Shown: piece by piece, positions 36,292 through 47,313 of the stretch
Layout of the letters: the number at the start of each line of letters is the position of its first letter
Numbering within the stretch: position 1 is the first letter of the stretch
NCBI RefSeq assembly: GCF_954871325.1
Contig: NC_088777.1
Span: 6,425,366-6,489,365, forward strand
Source of the DNA: Gordionus sp. m RMFG-2023
Taxonomy: Eukaryota > Nematomorpha > Gordioida > Chordodea > Parachordodidae
Reading direction: 5' to 3'
Length of the DNA: 64,000 bases
The notes under the pieces: model-generated
What the model saw: only the letters and a program-made list of their open reading frames with translations
Databases searched by the model: none
What the model was told of the DNA's origin: nothing
Program-made: the position numbers and the translations under genes

Positions 36292-36569
36292 CTGTGATAA
36301 AATTTTAAATATTATTTTTTGCAATTTAAATACATTATAAATATTTTAAATTTGTTCTAATAACCAGGCATAGGTAGTAAATATTAAGTGGTAGGAGGGG
36401 GGGGGGGGTGTTTATTTGGAAGGGACGGTATAATATTTTTTTTATATAAAACAAATAATCAAACTCTCATAAAAAAATTTATATTATTTATGATAAAAAA
36501 ATATATTTATACAAAATAATACTCTAATACGATGATTTTTATTATTAAATTTTAATAAAATAAAAAGAT

Positions 36570-37889
36570 AATTTTTTTTATATTTTTCATAGAAACACTG
36601 TGCACCTCAATAAATAGCTAACAAATAGCATGTTTGCTAAATTGAAAAAATTAGAAATTACAGAAATATTTTTATATAACAGCGAGATGCAATTTGTGTC
36701 TGCTGAAATACCTAATAGCGCTAAGGCACCTCTTATATTAATGTGGAAGGAGAAAATGTAAATGCAGTAAATTTGGTGGAAAAATGAAAATGATCAAGGT
36801 GCCAAGATTCGGAATAAGGAAAATGTATCTCAGCTTACATAGGTCAGGTTTTTTAGTTATTCTTTTAGTTATTATGTTTTAAATCAGTTATCATCAAATA
36901 GGCCAACATCTCATCCCGATCAAAATTATAACCAAAATAATATTATGTACACGAGATTATGCTCATTGATGGGTGAAGGTTTTGGACAACTATTTGCAAA
37001 ATAAAGTTCCTTATATAACATTATCTTGGCTAAAATCTTAATAGGGCCTTTTTAAAAATTGACTCAAATCATTTTATACCAACATCACACAAATTAAAGA
37101 CTGTTTTTATTAATGGATGAAGATTCTCCTTAGAGTTTTATAAATACATTTAGGTTGAATAACTAATTGAAGCTGGTACATTTTGCATTTTTTGTAAGAT
37201 CTATAATTTAAACAAATGAATCAATCTAGACCTAGTGTATTTAACTCTATTTTTGATTCTGCCATATTTTATGTTTTTGGCTATGGCAATAGGTTTGTAG
37301 CTCAATCTGTTGATAAACTAAGCGGAGGATTTATTATGTGATAGATGTATGTCGTTTCGGTTGTAGCAGTATTTTATCACAATTGTTTTTGAAGTATGGT
37401 TGATGATTCCTAATTTTTAAATTGTACATATGATCTAGCCTTGGTGAAGCTTTTACATCATTGCTCTACTATGGCTGATATAAAAACTACTTTCCTTATC
37501 ATCTATGACCCATGAATAGCATTTTATATAGATTGATTTCTGAAAATTATATAAAATACCTCTTCACATCTTACATTATCTTCATATGCAGCCTCATCCC
37601 ATAAGATGATAAGTTTTAACTTCAATACTTTTTGTCCCGCCCCCCCCCTTCCTTTTTTTCTCTTTGGTTTTTTTCTTCTTATTACTAAATATGTATATAG
37701 TTCATTATATATTATATGTAATATTATATATATTTTTTTCCATGATTGTAATATTATTTATATTTATATTTATATTTGTATTATAATAATATATTACTAC
37801 ATACATCTAATTTGTATATATATATATATCGCAACTTATATAAATATATATATATCGATAGAACTAATAAATATATTATACTTTCAAAT
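36570..37889. other. transposon debris and A/T microsatellite between the two blocks
   Basis: From about 36600 to 37100 the sequence resembles the element at 21876-22727 (GTCTGCTGAAATA, TTGGTGGAAAAATGAAAATG, and a remnant of the MITE end). From 37690 to 37870 there are runs of TATA/ATATTT. Overlapping frames on both strands at 37606-37988 derive from this low-complexity DNA. No gene is supported. Confidence 0.45.
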
Positions 37890-38033
37890 AGTGATTGTGC
37901 AACAATAATTAATATTATATCTAAATATAAATTTTTTTTATCTAAGAAAAATAGAATAGTATTTTTGAATGACATTTATTTAAATTAATTATGGTTAAAT
38001 GTTTTTAATTTATCAATAAACACATTTATATAC

Positions 38034-38060
38034 CTTTAGGTTGAGTAACTGAAGTGTTTT
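38034..38060 (-). CDS. micro-exon, 27 nt (block B)
   Basis: Acceptor AAATTTTTAG, donor GTATATAAAT. It reads ENTSVTQPK, against ENTSVPPPN in block A; the NTS sequon is kept while the tail differs. Confidence 0.6.
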
Positions 38061-38689
38061 CTAAAAATTTTATTATAATTAATTGGTATGGTGATTACAT
38101 AATAAATCGAAAAATTTTTAAACTAAAATTTCTTTTATCTTACAATAAGAAAAATAGTATAGATCAACAATATGTATGAAATAGGAATTTATTTAGTTAT
38201 CGATTAATATAGTTTTGAAAATTTACTATTTTATATTATTTACCAACTAAAAATCTTTTTGATTATACTACTAATTATTTAAAATGCAACACTTTATCTT
38301 CTATCATTAACTATAAAGTCGTACAAAATCAGCATTTACTAGATTAATAGTTTTAATTTAAATTAATTTAGTTTAAACAGCCAAATAGTTTTAAACATTA
38401 ATAAATATAATATGCCATGATATATTGTATTTGAGAGTATTTTCTTTGATATATGATATTATTTATTAATTATTATATGATGGTTACATAAATCAACGAC
38501 ATTTTTTGAACTAGCGATTATAAAATGTCACCGGTTAACAATAAAATTATTAAAAATAGTTTTTAAATTTCTATACAAAAAAATAACATCATTAAGATTA
38601 TTTGAAATAATTTCCTTTGAATTAATTAAGGTAAGATAGCCCAATAATTTTAAACCTTTTAATATTTATCAATAAATATATTAGCATAC

Positions 38690-38704
38690 CTGGAGGTTGA
38701 GAAA
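38690..38704 (-). CDS. micro-exon, 15 nt (block B)
   Basis: Acceptor AATATTGCAG, donor GTATGCTAAT. It reads VSQPP, the same peptide as in block A (26224). Confidence 0.5.
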
Positions 38705-38757
38705 CTGCAATATTTTCAAAAAATTTTATTATTATATTATATAATTTGTTACTTAAT

Positions 38758-39885
38758 ATTCTACAAGATCACTGCGCGCAGTTGGAAACTACAGCTATCA
38801 ATCCCCAATGACCCTACGTAGTACATTATTTTGTGGGCCCCGTCGACTTACAAGAGAAGACTCAACAGATAACAACAGAGATATTTAGGGAACCCTACTA
38901 ACATATTGAAATTGGCCTCCTCTTAGCATCTATGGTACTAAGGGTGGTCAACAATCTTGCCTGCACAATAAGGTTTATGTTGAATCTATTTCCCCATACT
39001 ACATAACCATGAATGATGCCAACTCATCGTCGATGCATTACAATTGCCTGTCAACATTTGTTATTACACAAACAATGCAATGTGCGCAGAAGCCTCAGAT
39101 AGCCATTTAGGAATATCATTCTTGAAAAACCCACAATTTGACAATCTCATACCAAGAAGCCCTAATCTTCAAAATATCGGGACACGCAATAGCTTATAAA
39201 CGTTAAAGAGTCCAAGCCGTGGGTTGGGGCCCTCCTCGCTATAAACAAGGATAAAGTAAAACCGTTGATCTTCAAGAACTCAACGGTGGATCCGTCAGTC
39301 GATATAGTGGTTACACAGATACTCAAGAAACTGGGATTACCATTTTACGGCCGTCAGCCATAACATTTAATGAATGCCTACCGATAAAAATCCTGCAGAC
39401 GAACTGTCAAGGGAATGGATCGAGATAAAGCGGCTTACGACTCAACACAACTAGACAACCCTGCCCAAGCTATAACTAATATGGACAACCTTCTCTCGCT
39501 ATTCGGCTCGGAAACCGTTAACACACCATCGCTTATTTCCGGGTTATCCAAACCATCCCAGCCACCTGGGTAATAGATCATCTATCAATACATTCAAACG
39601 AACTATAACTAACATATCAAAAAATATCGAGGAATTACCTATCGGAAATAGAACGATTCATCCGACAATATTTATTATTATATATATTTAAATATCACAT
39701 AACCGATTATTATCGCAGTCTTGCTTAATTTTTTTTTTAAATTCATTCGCCATTTTCTTTATTCTTTTAACCTTAAATTTTATGATATTTATATTATATC
39801 TTAAATGGCATAATAAAAGAGAATAATACCAAAGCCATAAAGGCCAAGATCAGCTAATTTCTACCCTCGCTTTGCCATCTAAAAT
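38758..39885 (+). mobile_element. fossil retroelement fragment with an RNase H-like domain (block B copy)
   Basis: Paralogue of 26353-27583, lacking the first part. The same acidic and NPADE motifs are recognisable. It is broken by many interruptions and has diverged from the other copy at a level like the surrounding introns, as expected if both arose by the block duplication. Confidence 0.5.
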
Positions 39886-40271
39886 TTATTATTTTATTTT
39901 AAATCTATTTATAAAGTAAAAAATTATTTTCATTTATAACTGCTAAATAATTTTTATTTATAAATATTATATCTTGGTGTTATATATGCCAATATTTTCT
40001 TTATTATATACTCAATTATTTGTTAATTAAATATGGTGATTACATAAATCAACAATATTTTATGATCTATCAATAACAAAATGTTACAAAGCAACGATAA
40101 AATTGTATGGATTATGTTTTACAGTTGATATATTTCTATCTAAATATACATTTTTCAAAATAAAAATAGTATTGTGGACTTTTTTAAATAATTTTTATTA
40201 AATTAATTAAGGTTAAGATTACCCAATATATTAAAATATTTTGAAATTTATCAATAAAAACATTTATATAC

Positions 40272-40286
40272 CTGGAGGTTGAGGAA
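40272..40286 (-). CDS. micro-exon, 15 nt (block B)
   Basis: No AG at the 27-nt position; the internal AACAATTCAG serves, with donor GTATATAAAT. It reads VPQPP. In block A (about 28742) this acceptor has been lost (ATTCCATTCC), so the cassette is alive in B only. Confidence 0.45.
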
Positions 40287-40879
40287 CTGAATTGTTAATT
40301 TTCATTATAATATTTATTAATTTGTTAATAATTTGATGATTATATCATCATAAATCAAATTATTTTAAAATTAAAATTTCTTTTATCATACAATAGGAAA
40401 AATAACATTAAGCAACAATACATATGAAATAGGAATTTATTTAGTTATCGCCTAACATAGTTTTAACAATTTGTTATCAATTAACCAAATAGATATTGGT
40501 GTCGAGAAAGAATGAATTTACCTTTACTACTATTATATTATTTACGAATTTTTTTAAAAATTATTTTAGTTTATAACTGCCAAATAATTTTAAACATTAC
40601 TAAATATAATATGAACTGGCTTTATGTATTTGCTAACATTTTCTTTATTATACCATATTATATGTTAATTATTATATGGTGAATACATAAATTAACAACA
40701 TTTTGAACTAGCGATTTCAATTTATCATAGGGTGAAAATAAAATTGTATCCACTATTTAATAGTTTTTAAATTTCTATAGAAATAATCTTGTGACTATTT
40801 GCAATATTTTCATTTATAAATTAAAGTAGGATAATCTAATAATTTGAACGTTTAAAATTTATTAATAATACTTATATAC

Positions 40880-40906
40880 CTGGATGTTGAGAAACTGAAG
40901 TATTTT
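40880..40906 (-). CDS. micro-exon, 27 nt (block B)
   Basis: Acceptor AAAATTTCAG, donor GTATATAAGT. It reads ENTSVSQHP. It keeps the NTS sequon lost in its block A partner. Confidence 0.6.
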
Positions 40907-41323
40907 CTGAAATTTTTATTTTAATATATAATTTATTAAATATTTTATGATGTTTACATAAATCAAATTTAAAAAAAAAACATTTCTTTTATTAAATAAG
41001 AAAAATAGCATCGTGCAACAATTAGTATGAAATATAAATTTATTTAATTATTGACTAAACACTTTTTTATAAATAAATAATATGTCTGGGTGTTGAGATG
41101 GAATAAATATATTCTACTACTATTTTATATTATTTGACAATTAAAATATCTTATTCTATTATAAATATAATTATTTAAAATATTATTAATAGTTTTTTAA
41201 TAATTATTTTAATTTATAACTACCAAATAATTATAAACATAAATATAATATGCCGTGGTGTTATGTATTTAGATATATTTTCGTTATTATAAACTCTATT
41301 ATTTGTTAAATAAATATTTTGAT

Positions 41324-41751
41324 TAGAGATCTGCTAAATTAGGCCAGGCCAGTACCCGTCCCAGACCGAACGGGCTTCGGGTGGGGCTCGGTACTAATTC
41401 TATTTAAAATTATCGTTCGAGCCGGACCTAATATTTAAAAAAAAATTCGGGCCGGGTCGGGTGGGACCTTGGAATTTTTTTTAAATATATATAAATTTAT
41501 CAATTTAATATTGAATTTTTTATGTAAAATAAAAAGATCTGATTTTATTTAATGAAACTAAACGACATATAACATATGTCTTTTATTTTGAGTAATTATA
41601 AAAATTAATTCCTATATTTAAATAAATTCAGGCTAGGCCGGGTCGGTAAAATATTTTAAATAAATTTCGGGTTCGGACCGGACCGGCGAAACTTTTTAAA
41701 ATAAATTTCGGGCCAGGCTGGGCTTGAAAAATTAGGCAATGCAGATCACTA
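41324..41751. mobile_element. hAT-type element with GGGCCGGG subterminal repeats, 428 bp
   Basis: Perfect duplication ATTTTGAT at 41316-41323 and 41752-41759. Termini are TAGAGATCTGC and, inward from the right, TAGTGATCTGC. It has three or more GGGCCGGG/CGGGCC-type motifs near each end. Block A (about 29700) is the empty site. Same family as 27790 and 55107. Confidence 0.8.
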
Positions 41752-41983
41752 ATTTTGATTACATAAATCAACATATCTTATTATCTACGATAAGGAAAAG
41801 TCACAGAGCAACATTAAATTGTATGGACTATGTTTTAATAGTTCAAAAATTTCTATCTATACTTTATTTTAATCCAAATAGTTTTGTAAACTATTTGCAA
41901 CAACCTATATTTAAATTAATTAAGATTATGATAACATACTATTAAACATGTATAGAAAATTAATAATAAACATAATAATTTAC

Positions 41984-42016
41984 CTAAATTTTGAGTTTGT
42001 AGGCATGAAGTGTTTA
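41984..42016 (-). CDS. micro-exon, 33 nt, cysteine-bearing (block B)
   Basis: Acceptor AAAATATTAG, donor GTAAATTATT. It reads VNTSCLQTQNL; NTS is a sequon. Confidence 0.65.
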
Positions 42017-42234
42017 CTAATATTTCTAGGTATTATATTGATGTTAATTAATATATTGTGATTACAATATAAATCAAAATATTTATAAATCAGCATTTTT
42101 TCATATAACTTAACAAAAAAGCAATGTCTATAAATAACATTGTCAATTCACCTTCATAACTCTTTTTTCTTAATCCTTTTATGCCAAATTTTATAGGATA
42201 TGGTAAATACAAAGGTTATTATACATTTTCAAGT

Positions 42235-42690
42235 CTTAACCCTACCGAAATCAGCGATATACAACTATTACAAAACAACGATAAGTATGGAGGGCATAAA
42301 TGGCTCGGCACTTCCAAGCCAAACCTTAGATAATCTCTTAACCAATGACCAACTGGAGTTATTATAGGCTTTAGACAAGGATGCTCGCTTACATATTCAC
42401 ACTTTTGCCACTAATGCAGCCTACCTATGGCCAGACACGGTCTAAACTGCACCCGCAACCAAGGACGCAATCTCCTGAATATCGAAATTAATAAAATCTT
42501 ACATAACGCTTTTAATAAGGCTAAAATATCCAACATCCTTGAACCTACCAACCTCTCATTACAAGACGTCCTTAGACCCGACGGCTTAACCTGCAACCCC
42601 TGATCCAATTAGAAATCCTTTATTTGGGATGCAACCTGCGTATCATCCTTTCCTTCATCAATTAATATATACCATCTTACTTGTGGGGAG
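42235..42690 (+). pseudogene. LINE endonuclease-region fragment
   Basis: Pieces read LNPTEISDIQLLQ, then TLDNLLTNDQLEL, LNCTRNQGR, INKILHNAFNKAKISNILEP, LRPDGLT and FIWDATCVSSFP. The order and spacing match 43800-44260 in the second copy. Several stops and frame changes; no reverse transcriptase. Confidence 0.65.
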
Positions 42691-42739
42691 CTAAGATAAT
42701 CGTTCATCAAACCTGATGCTTCAAAAATGTTCCAAACAT

Positions 42740-44530
42740 ATCAACTAAGCTTTGGTACTAAAGGGGGATGCGGAATAGCCGCTCACTCTCTTCGCATATA
42801 TATCTAAGATCCTCCTCCATACGCCGTAGTCTGTAAGCTTGATTTTAAAAATGCTTTTAATTCTTTATCCAGAAACACATTTTTGAACATTTTTGAAAAA
42901 TTCCCAGTTTATGCAAGATTTGTTGAACAGTCTTATGGCTGTAGAATCCCTCTCAAATTTGGGGAATATACAATTCCATCTGACGAAGGTATTCAACAAG
43001 GAGACCCTTTGGGCACTCTGATCTTTAGTTTAGGTATATATAACCTAGTTCATTGTCTAAAATCCTTTTTTAATTTAGATTTAAACATGTGGTATCTAGA
43101 TATAGTACCATTTGCGGACCAAATATTCTTGCTGCGATAGAATATGTAGAGAAGAATTCTCTAAACATAGACCTTACTCTAAATAAAGCTAAATCTGAAA
43201 TATGCTTTTTAAATTCAAATACTCTCAAAGTTCAAGGGTTTAAAATCATTAAAAAAAGTGAAATTAATCTTCTAGGTTCACCTTTAAGCAGTTTTTCCAT
43301 GAGGTGTTCGTGGAATTTTTCGAAGGCTTATTAGTACTTGAAACTATTAACAAAATTCCTTCACACCAGAGCCTTTTTCTTTTAAAAAAATATTTATTTT
43401 TACCAAAGATTTTACATATTTTTAGTCTTCATTTTTTTAAATAATGAAATTATTAATCGTGTTCATGAATTGAAGTTTATTAGAAAATATTTTAAATATT
43501 AAATTGGAATGGGGTTTCTCACAATTACCCTCGAAAATAGGTGGTTTAGATTTATATCCTTTAAATCTTATATCTCTTTCCTCATTTTTGGCATCGCATT
43601 TGATGAATAACGCCATGAAATCTTCTTTTATCTCTCCTAAAGATAATCTTTTAAACTCAGCCTTGACAGCCTGGGTATCTTTATCTACCTGAAGCTGTCT
43701 TACCCACAATCTAACACACCAATCTATTTTCGAACCTTTAATTAAAAAAAGTTTTAAAATAATCTCATCAAACCCCCCTTTGGAGTATATTCAACTATTA
43801 CAGAATGCTGACTGTACTAATGGTTATTAGTGGTTGGAAGCATTACCAAGTCGTAACCTAGGTAACCTCTTATCAGATGAACAATTAAGAGTTGCCATAG
43901 GCTATCGACTTGGATGTAACATTGTTCAACCACATACATGCATCAAATGTAAAATATTAGTTGACTCCAAAGGGAGACATGGTCTAAATTTTATATTTAA
44001 TCAAGGCAGGCATGCAAGGCAGGCATGCAAGGCAGGCATGCAAGGCAGGCATGCAAGGCAGGCATGCAAGGCATGCAGCAATTAATTTAGCTATTAGCCG
44101 TTCTTTTACCAGGGCCCGAATACCAAACATCCTGGAGCCTACAAATTTATCATTAGATGATGGCTTAAGACCAGATGGCTTAACTTCCGTGCCTTGGTCT
44201 TTAGGGAAATCCTTAATTTGGGACTTCACATGCGTATCTTCTTTCCCAAAAAATTTAAATTCTAATCCGGTTGATATAGCCGAGAAAAAAAAACAATGAA
44301 ATATTCCAAATTCACAAATTATATTTTTACACCGATCGTTATCTCTTCCCTTGGACATATGCCAAGCGGAACCTTAAAGTTCTTAAAAAATATAGGGAAT
44401 AAGACAAGAGCTCTTACATCAGAACCAAAAGAATTCTATTTTTTAAAACAAAACCTACATATCACTATTTTAAAATATAATTACTCATGTTTTTTGGGAA
44501 CTTGTAGTCCCACCTCCGTTTTTATATAAT
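42740..44530 (+). pseudogene. LINE reverse transcriptase to endonuclease, interrupted
   Basis: Order: LSFGTKGGCGIAAHSLR (42746), KLDFKNAFNSLSRN (42838), GCRIPLKFGEYTIPSDEG then IQQGDPLG (about 42990), WYLD (about 43090; the second catalytic Asp position of YLDDG has changed to Ile), LNKAKSEICFLNS and INLLGSPL (thumb), WGFSQLPSKIGGLDLYPL (43510), then ALPSRNLGNLLSDEQLRVAI, a C-x2-C motif with HG (43940-43983), RHA, ISRSFTRARIPNILEPTNLS, RPDGLTSVPW and LIWDFTCVSS. RPDG and the WD acid fit a PD-(D/E)xK core. At least four frame breaks divide it. Confidence 0.7.
44002..44078 (+). repeat. 13-bp tandem repeat in the LINE
   Basis: Five perfect copies of CAAGGCAGGCATG plus a partial one. It starts in the GR…RH segment of the endonuclease region. 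The period is not a multiple of three, so the expansion shifts frame; overlapping frames such as 43984-44358 on the minus strand are products of it. Confidence 0.9.
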
Positions 44531-45451
44531 ATTATTTTATTTTATATTTGATATGCTAATTTTAATATTAATTTTATTTCTATATATATTTTTAAAAAAT
44601 AAATGACATTAGTATATAAAAAATTAATAAATATTCAAAATTAAATAACTTTATATTTCAGCCAATAGTCATTTCAACTAACGGCAATATTTCACAGTCT
44701 ACATATATTTTTTTTAAACTTTATCATGAAAATTTTTTAGCAAACAAACGAAAATCGCGAATCCTTAACTCTTAAACAAAAACTTCAATTGGAAATTTTG
44801 AACACTATTATACTTGCTTTTTAGGTAGATTTTCATTATTAAATTAAGCTCTTTTTAGAGCCTTTGATACTATTAATGTATATTTTTATTTATTCATTTT
44901 ATAAATTTTTACATATTTTTATATAGCTGTTTTAATATTTTAGTGTTTTATCATTTCTTTTTAAAATTATATCAATATCAATATATAGTTATATAATAAA
45001 ATATTAAAAATAAGCTGTATTCTTTATTTGAAGGCTAATTTATAAATACAAAATGAAAAATGGTTTAATATTATTATATGGCCATGATAAAAATAGTATA
45101 TATTAATATAAACGGTAATTAAAACAAACTATAATAAATCCAAACAGTAGCAAAATATGTATTAAACCAGCACTTTATTGAAATCGTCTATAAAAGTTAT
45201 TGGAAATTTTTATAAATCATTATTTTTATTTAAATAATACTTAATAATTTTTAATCTATTAAATATTTTTGAACACATATATAAATTTATAATATAGTAT
45301 ATCGAGATTGGCATGAATCAAATTTTTTAAATGAAAATAATTTTATGATTTAATAATAGTAAGGAATAAAATAAAAGCAGTGGATGACCCACTTACAATA
45401 TTTTATATTTTAACTTTAATTTCATCTATAATAAAATATCAAGATTTATAC

Positions 45452-45490
45452 CTAAATTTTGAGGTTTTCCGATTGTAATGATTAACTTTA
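45452..45490 (-). CDS. micro-exon, 39 nt (block B)
   Basis: Acceptor TTTATTATAG, donor GTATAAATCT. It reads VKLIITIGKPQNL. Confidence 0.65.
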
Positions 45491-45638
45491 CTATAATAAA
45501 AGTATCGGTATTCAATTTAATATTAATAATATAATACTAAAAGCGGAAATAGTTATCTTAAGTCACATTTCTCATGCAAATATTTTCAGACAAGCATTAG
45601 TCAAATTTTGTCATAGTTGATATTTATAACTATAATAC

Positions 45639-45685
45639 CTGAATTATTATAAATGCATTATAATTCAAAATTTATTTTTATTCAG
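45639..45685 (-). CDS. possible alternative terminal exon (block B)
   Basis: Acceptor AATCTCTCAG then CTGAATAAAAATAAA. As at 30899 it would supply a stop directly after the 10-nt exon, followed by AATAAA hexamers. Weak. Confidence 0.2.
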
Positions 45686-45689
45686 CTGA

Positions 45690-46270
45690 GAGATTTAAAT
45701 CTTATTTAGAGAAGCCCAAATATTCACCCCAAATTAAATCAACTTTCTATCAAATTATATATACTATTCATTTAGACTATTTTGAAAAGAATAGGAAACG
45801 CTGGAGATTTTGCTAGCGAAAATCTACTATAAATGATTCTAGAATCATAAGAATAAAGTCTATGAAATAGTTAATGAAATTTCTTAATCCTTATTTATTA
45901 ATCATTAATAATACAATCTAAGATATTGTAAAAAAAAGATTAATCAATTTCCAAAATTCACAAATGAAAACATTTAAATACAAGGCACAGATATCATCGC
46001 ATTTCTATCACTTAAACATAAATGATCTATAATTTTAAATCAGATCAATTCCTAAAATCACCAGAAACAAAGCAAATCCAGAGATAAAAACTCAATTTAT
46101 ATTTATAGGAACAAGAAACGAGAACAGAATCAATTTTAAAATCTTCTTAAACAACAAAAGTGAAACTTATTTACATAATTGTATGATTCATTTTAGAATG
46201 TATGATTTATGGTTTCAAATATTATTAATCTAGAATTTATTTATACATAATTAAGATGCGAATAATTAAA
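45690..46270. mobile_element. about 580 bp insertion unique to block B
   Basis: Block A passes straight from CAGCTGAAAATTAATCTTAA to TAAAAGTCACACAG, while block B has extra sequence between the equivalents. It contains a TTCTAGAA palindrome but no clear termini, coding region or tail. Origin unknown. Confidence 0.45.
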
Positions 46271-46547
46271 GTATTTAATTTTAATAAAAGTTACACAGTT
46301 TTAAAATATTCCATTAAATTCTATTTTAGATAAAATTTTATCCAAATAATGATATTCATTTGACCGTACCTTAAATATTAATTACATTTGAATATATACT
46401 ATTTTATATTAAGATTATACGAGAAAAATCATACTAATGAAATAATTAGCTAAATATTTTGACTCTATTGTAATTTTCATTCAATAAAATCTTAATGAAG
46501 GACAATTTTTTTTTCAAACTCAAAAAAATAATATGTTATTGTAATAC

Positions 46548-46557
46548 CTGCTTTGAC
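46548..46557 (-). CDS. possible 10-nt micro-exon (block B)
   Basis: Same ATAACATAG|GTCAAAGCAG|GTATTA arrangement as at 31235. Conserved between blocks but not phase-symmetric. Confidence 0.25.
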
Positions 46558-46851
46558 CTATGTTATAATATTTTAACTTAAGTTGTTCTTAAAGATGCTG
46601 GAGAAATTTAATCAGCATTTAAAAAATATTAATTCATAAAAATGTGAATTAGAAATTAATATAATTGCCTATATGTTATAACTTTTTATAGTAATTAAAC
46701 GATTTATATTCCAATATTAAAATTAATTTCTTATTAATGTTTTTTTAGTTTTTGATAATATATAAACAAACTCCTAAGATTTTTATTTATCATTAAATAT
46801 TAATTTTTCTAAAACGACTACTTGGTTATAATACAAATTATTAGAAAATAC

Positions 46852-46974
46852 CTGTTGAAAAATTGGGGTTAGTGTCATTTTCCCATTCATTGGTTATTAT
46901 TGAACCATTTAATGATTGAATAAATTGAATAAGTAACATCGTCATATAATCACATTCACACATCTTAGGAAAAT
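46852..46974 (-). CDS. 123-nt exon with Cys pair and sequons (block B)
   Basis: Acceptor TCTTTTCATAG, donor GTATTTTCTA. It opens DFPKMCECDYMTM, then LLIQFIQSLNGSIITNEW and ends NDTNPNFST. Same length and splice sites as 31544. Nine nucleotide differences fall in seven codons and every one changes the amino acid (Thr/Met, Met/Thr, Ile/Leu, Ser/Ile, Ile/Asn, Gly/Glu, Ser/Thr). The sequons NGS and ND(S/T) and both Cys are kept. Confidence 0.75.
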
Positions 46975-47166
46975 CTATGAAAAGATAAAGAAGGAATTAT
47001 GTCAAAACTATTGAATAATATTATAAAAGGTCTGATTATATCTTCAAATTATTATTTTTTTCTAGAAAATAACCCTTGACAATTCTGAATCTATAATTAA
47101 CTTTGCTTAGGATCATATTAAATTTAAAAAACCTTAATTTATCAATATAATTTTATTTTGATATAC

Positions 47167-47199
47167 CGCAATAGTTAGGTTCCTTTGATGTCATGTTTA
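47167..47199 (-). CDS. micro-exon, 33 nt, cysteine-bearing (block B)
   Basis: Acceptor ATTAATATAG, donor GTATATCAAA. It reads VNMTSKEPNYC, one codon longer than its block A partner. Confidence 0.7.
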
Positions 47200-47313
47200 C
47201 TATATTAATATTTCCATTTATGTAATAATTTAAACTAAATTATGAAAATTAATATTAATTAGAATTTGATCGTAAAAACACAATATAAGTGAATGTAAGT
47301 GTGTTAATTAGAA

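Larger units (their letters stand above)
42235..44985 (+). mobile_element. LINE insertion, two truncated copies of one family
   Basis: Block A is continuous where this lies (ACATTTTCAAGTAAGTTATA at 30165). The first piece (42235-42690) has only the C-terminal part. The second (about 42700-44530 plus an A/T-rich tail) runs from the reverse transcriptase palm to the C-terminus. Head-to-tail arrangement suggests either two insertions or a rearranged one. The family combines a reverse transcriptase with a C-terminal CCHC and PD-(D/E)xK-like endonuclease, as in R2/NeSL/R4-type LINEs, rather than an AP endonuclease. Confidence 0.75.

Noticed and set aside
37606-37988. Overlapping frames of 64-100 codons on both strands
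   Set aside because: They translate A/T microsatellite and C-run sequence; Tyr/Ile strings only.
43984-44358. 124-codon minus-strand frame with repeated Cys/Pro
   Set aside because: Product of the 13-bp tandem repeat read antisense to the LINE.
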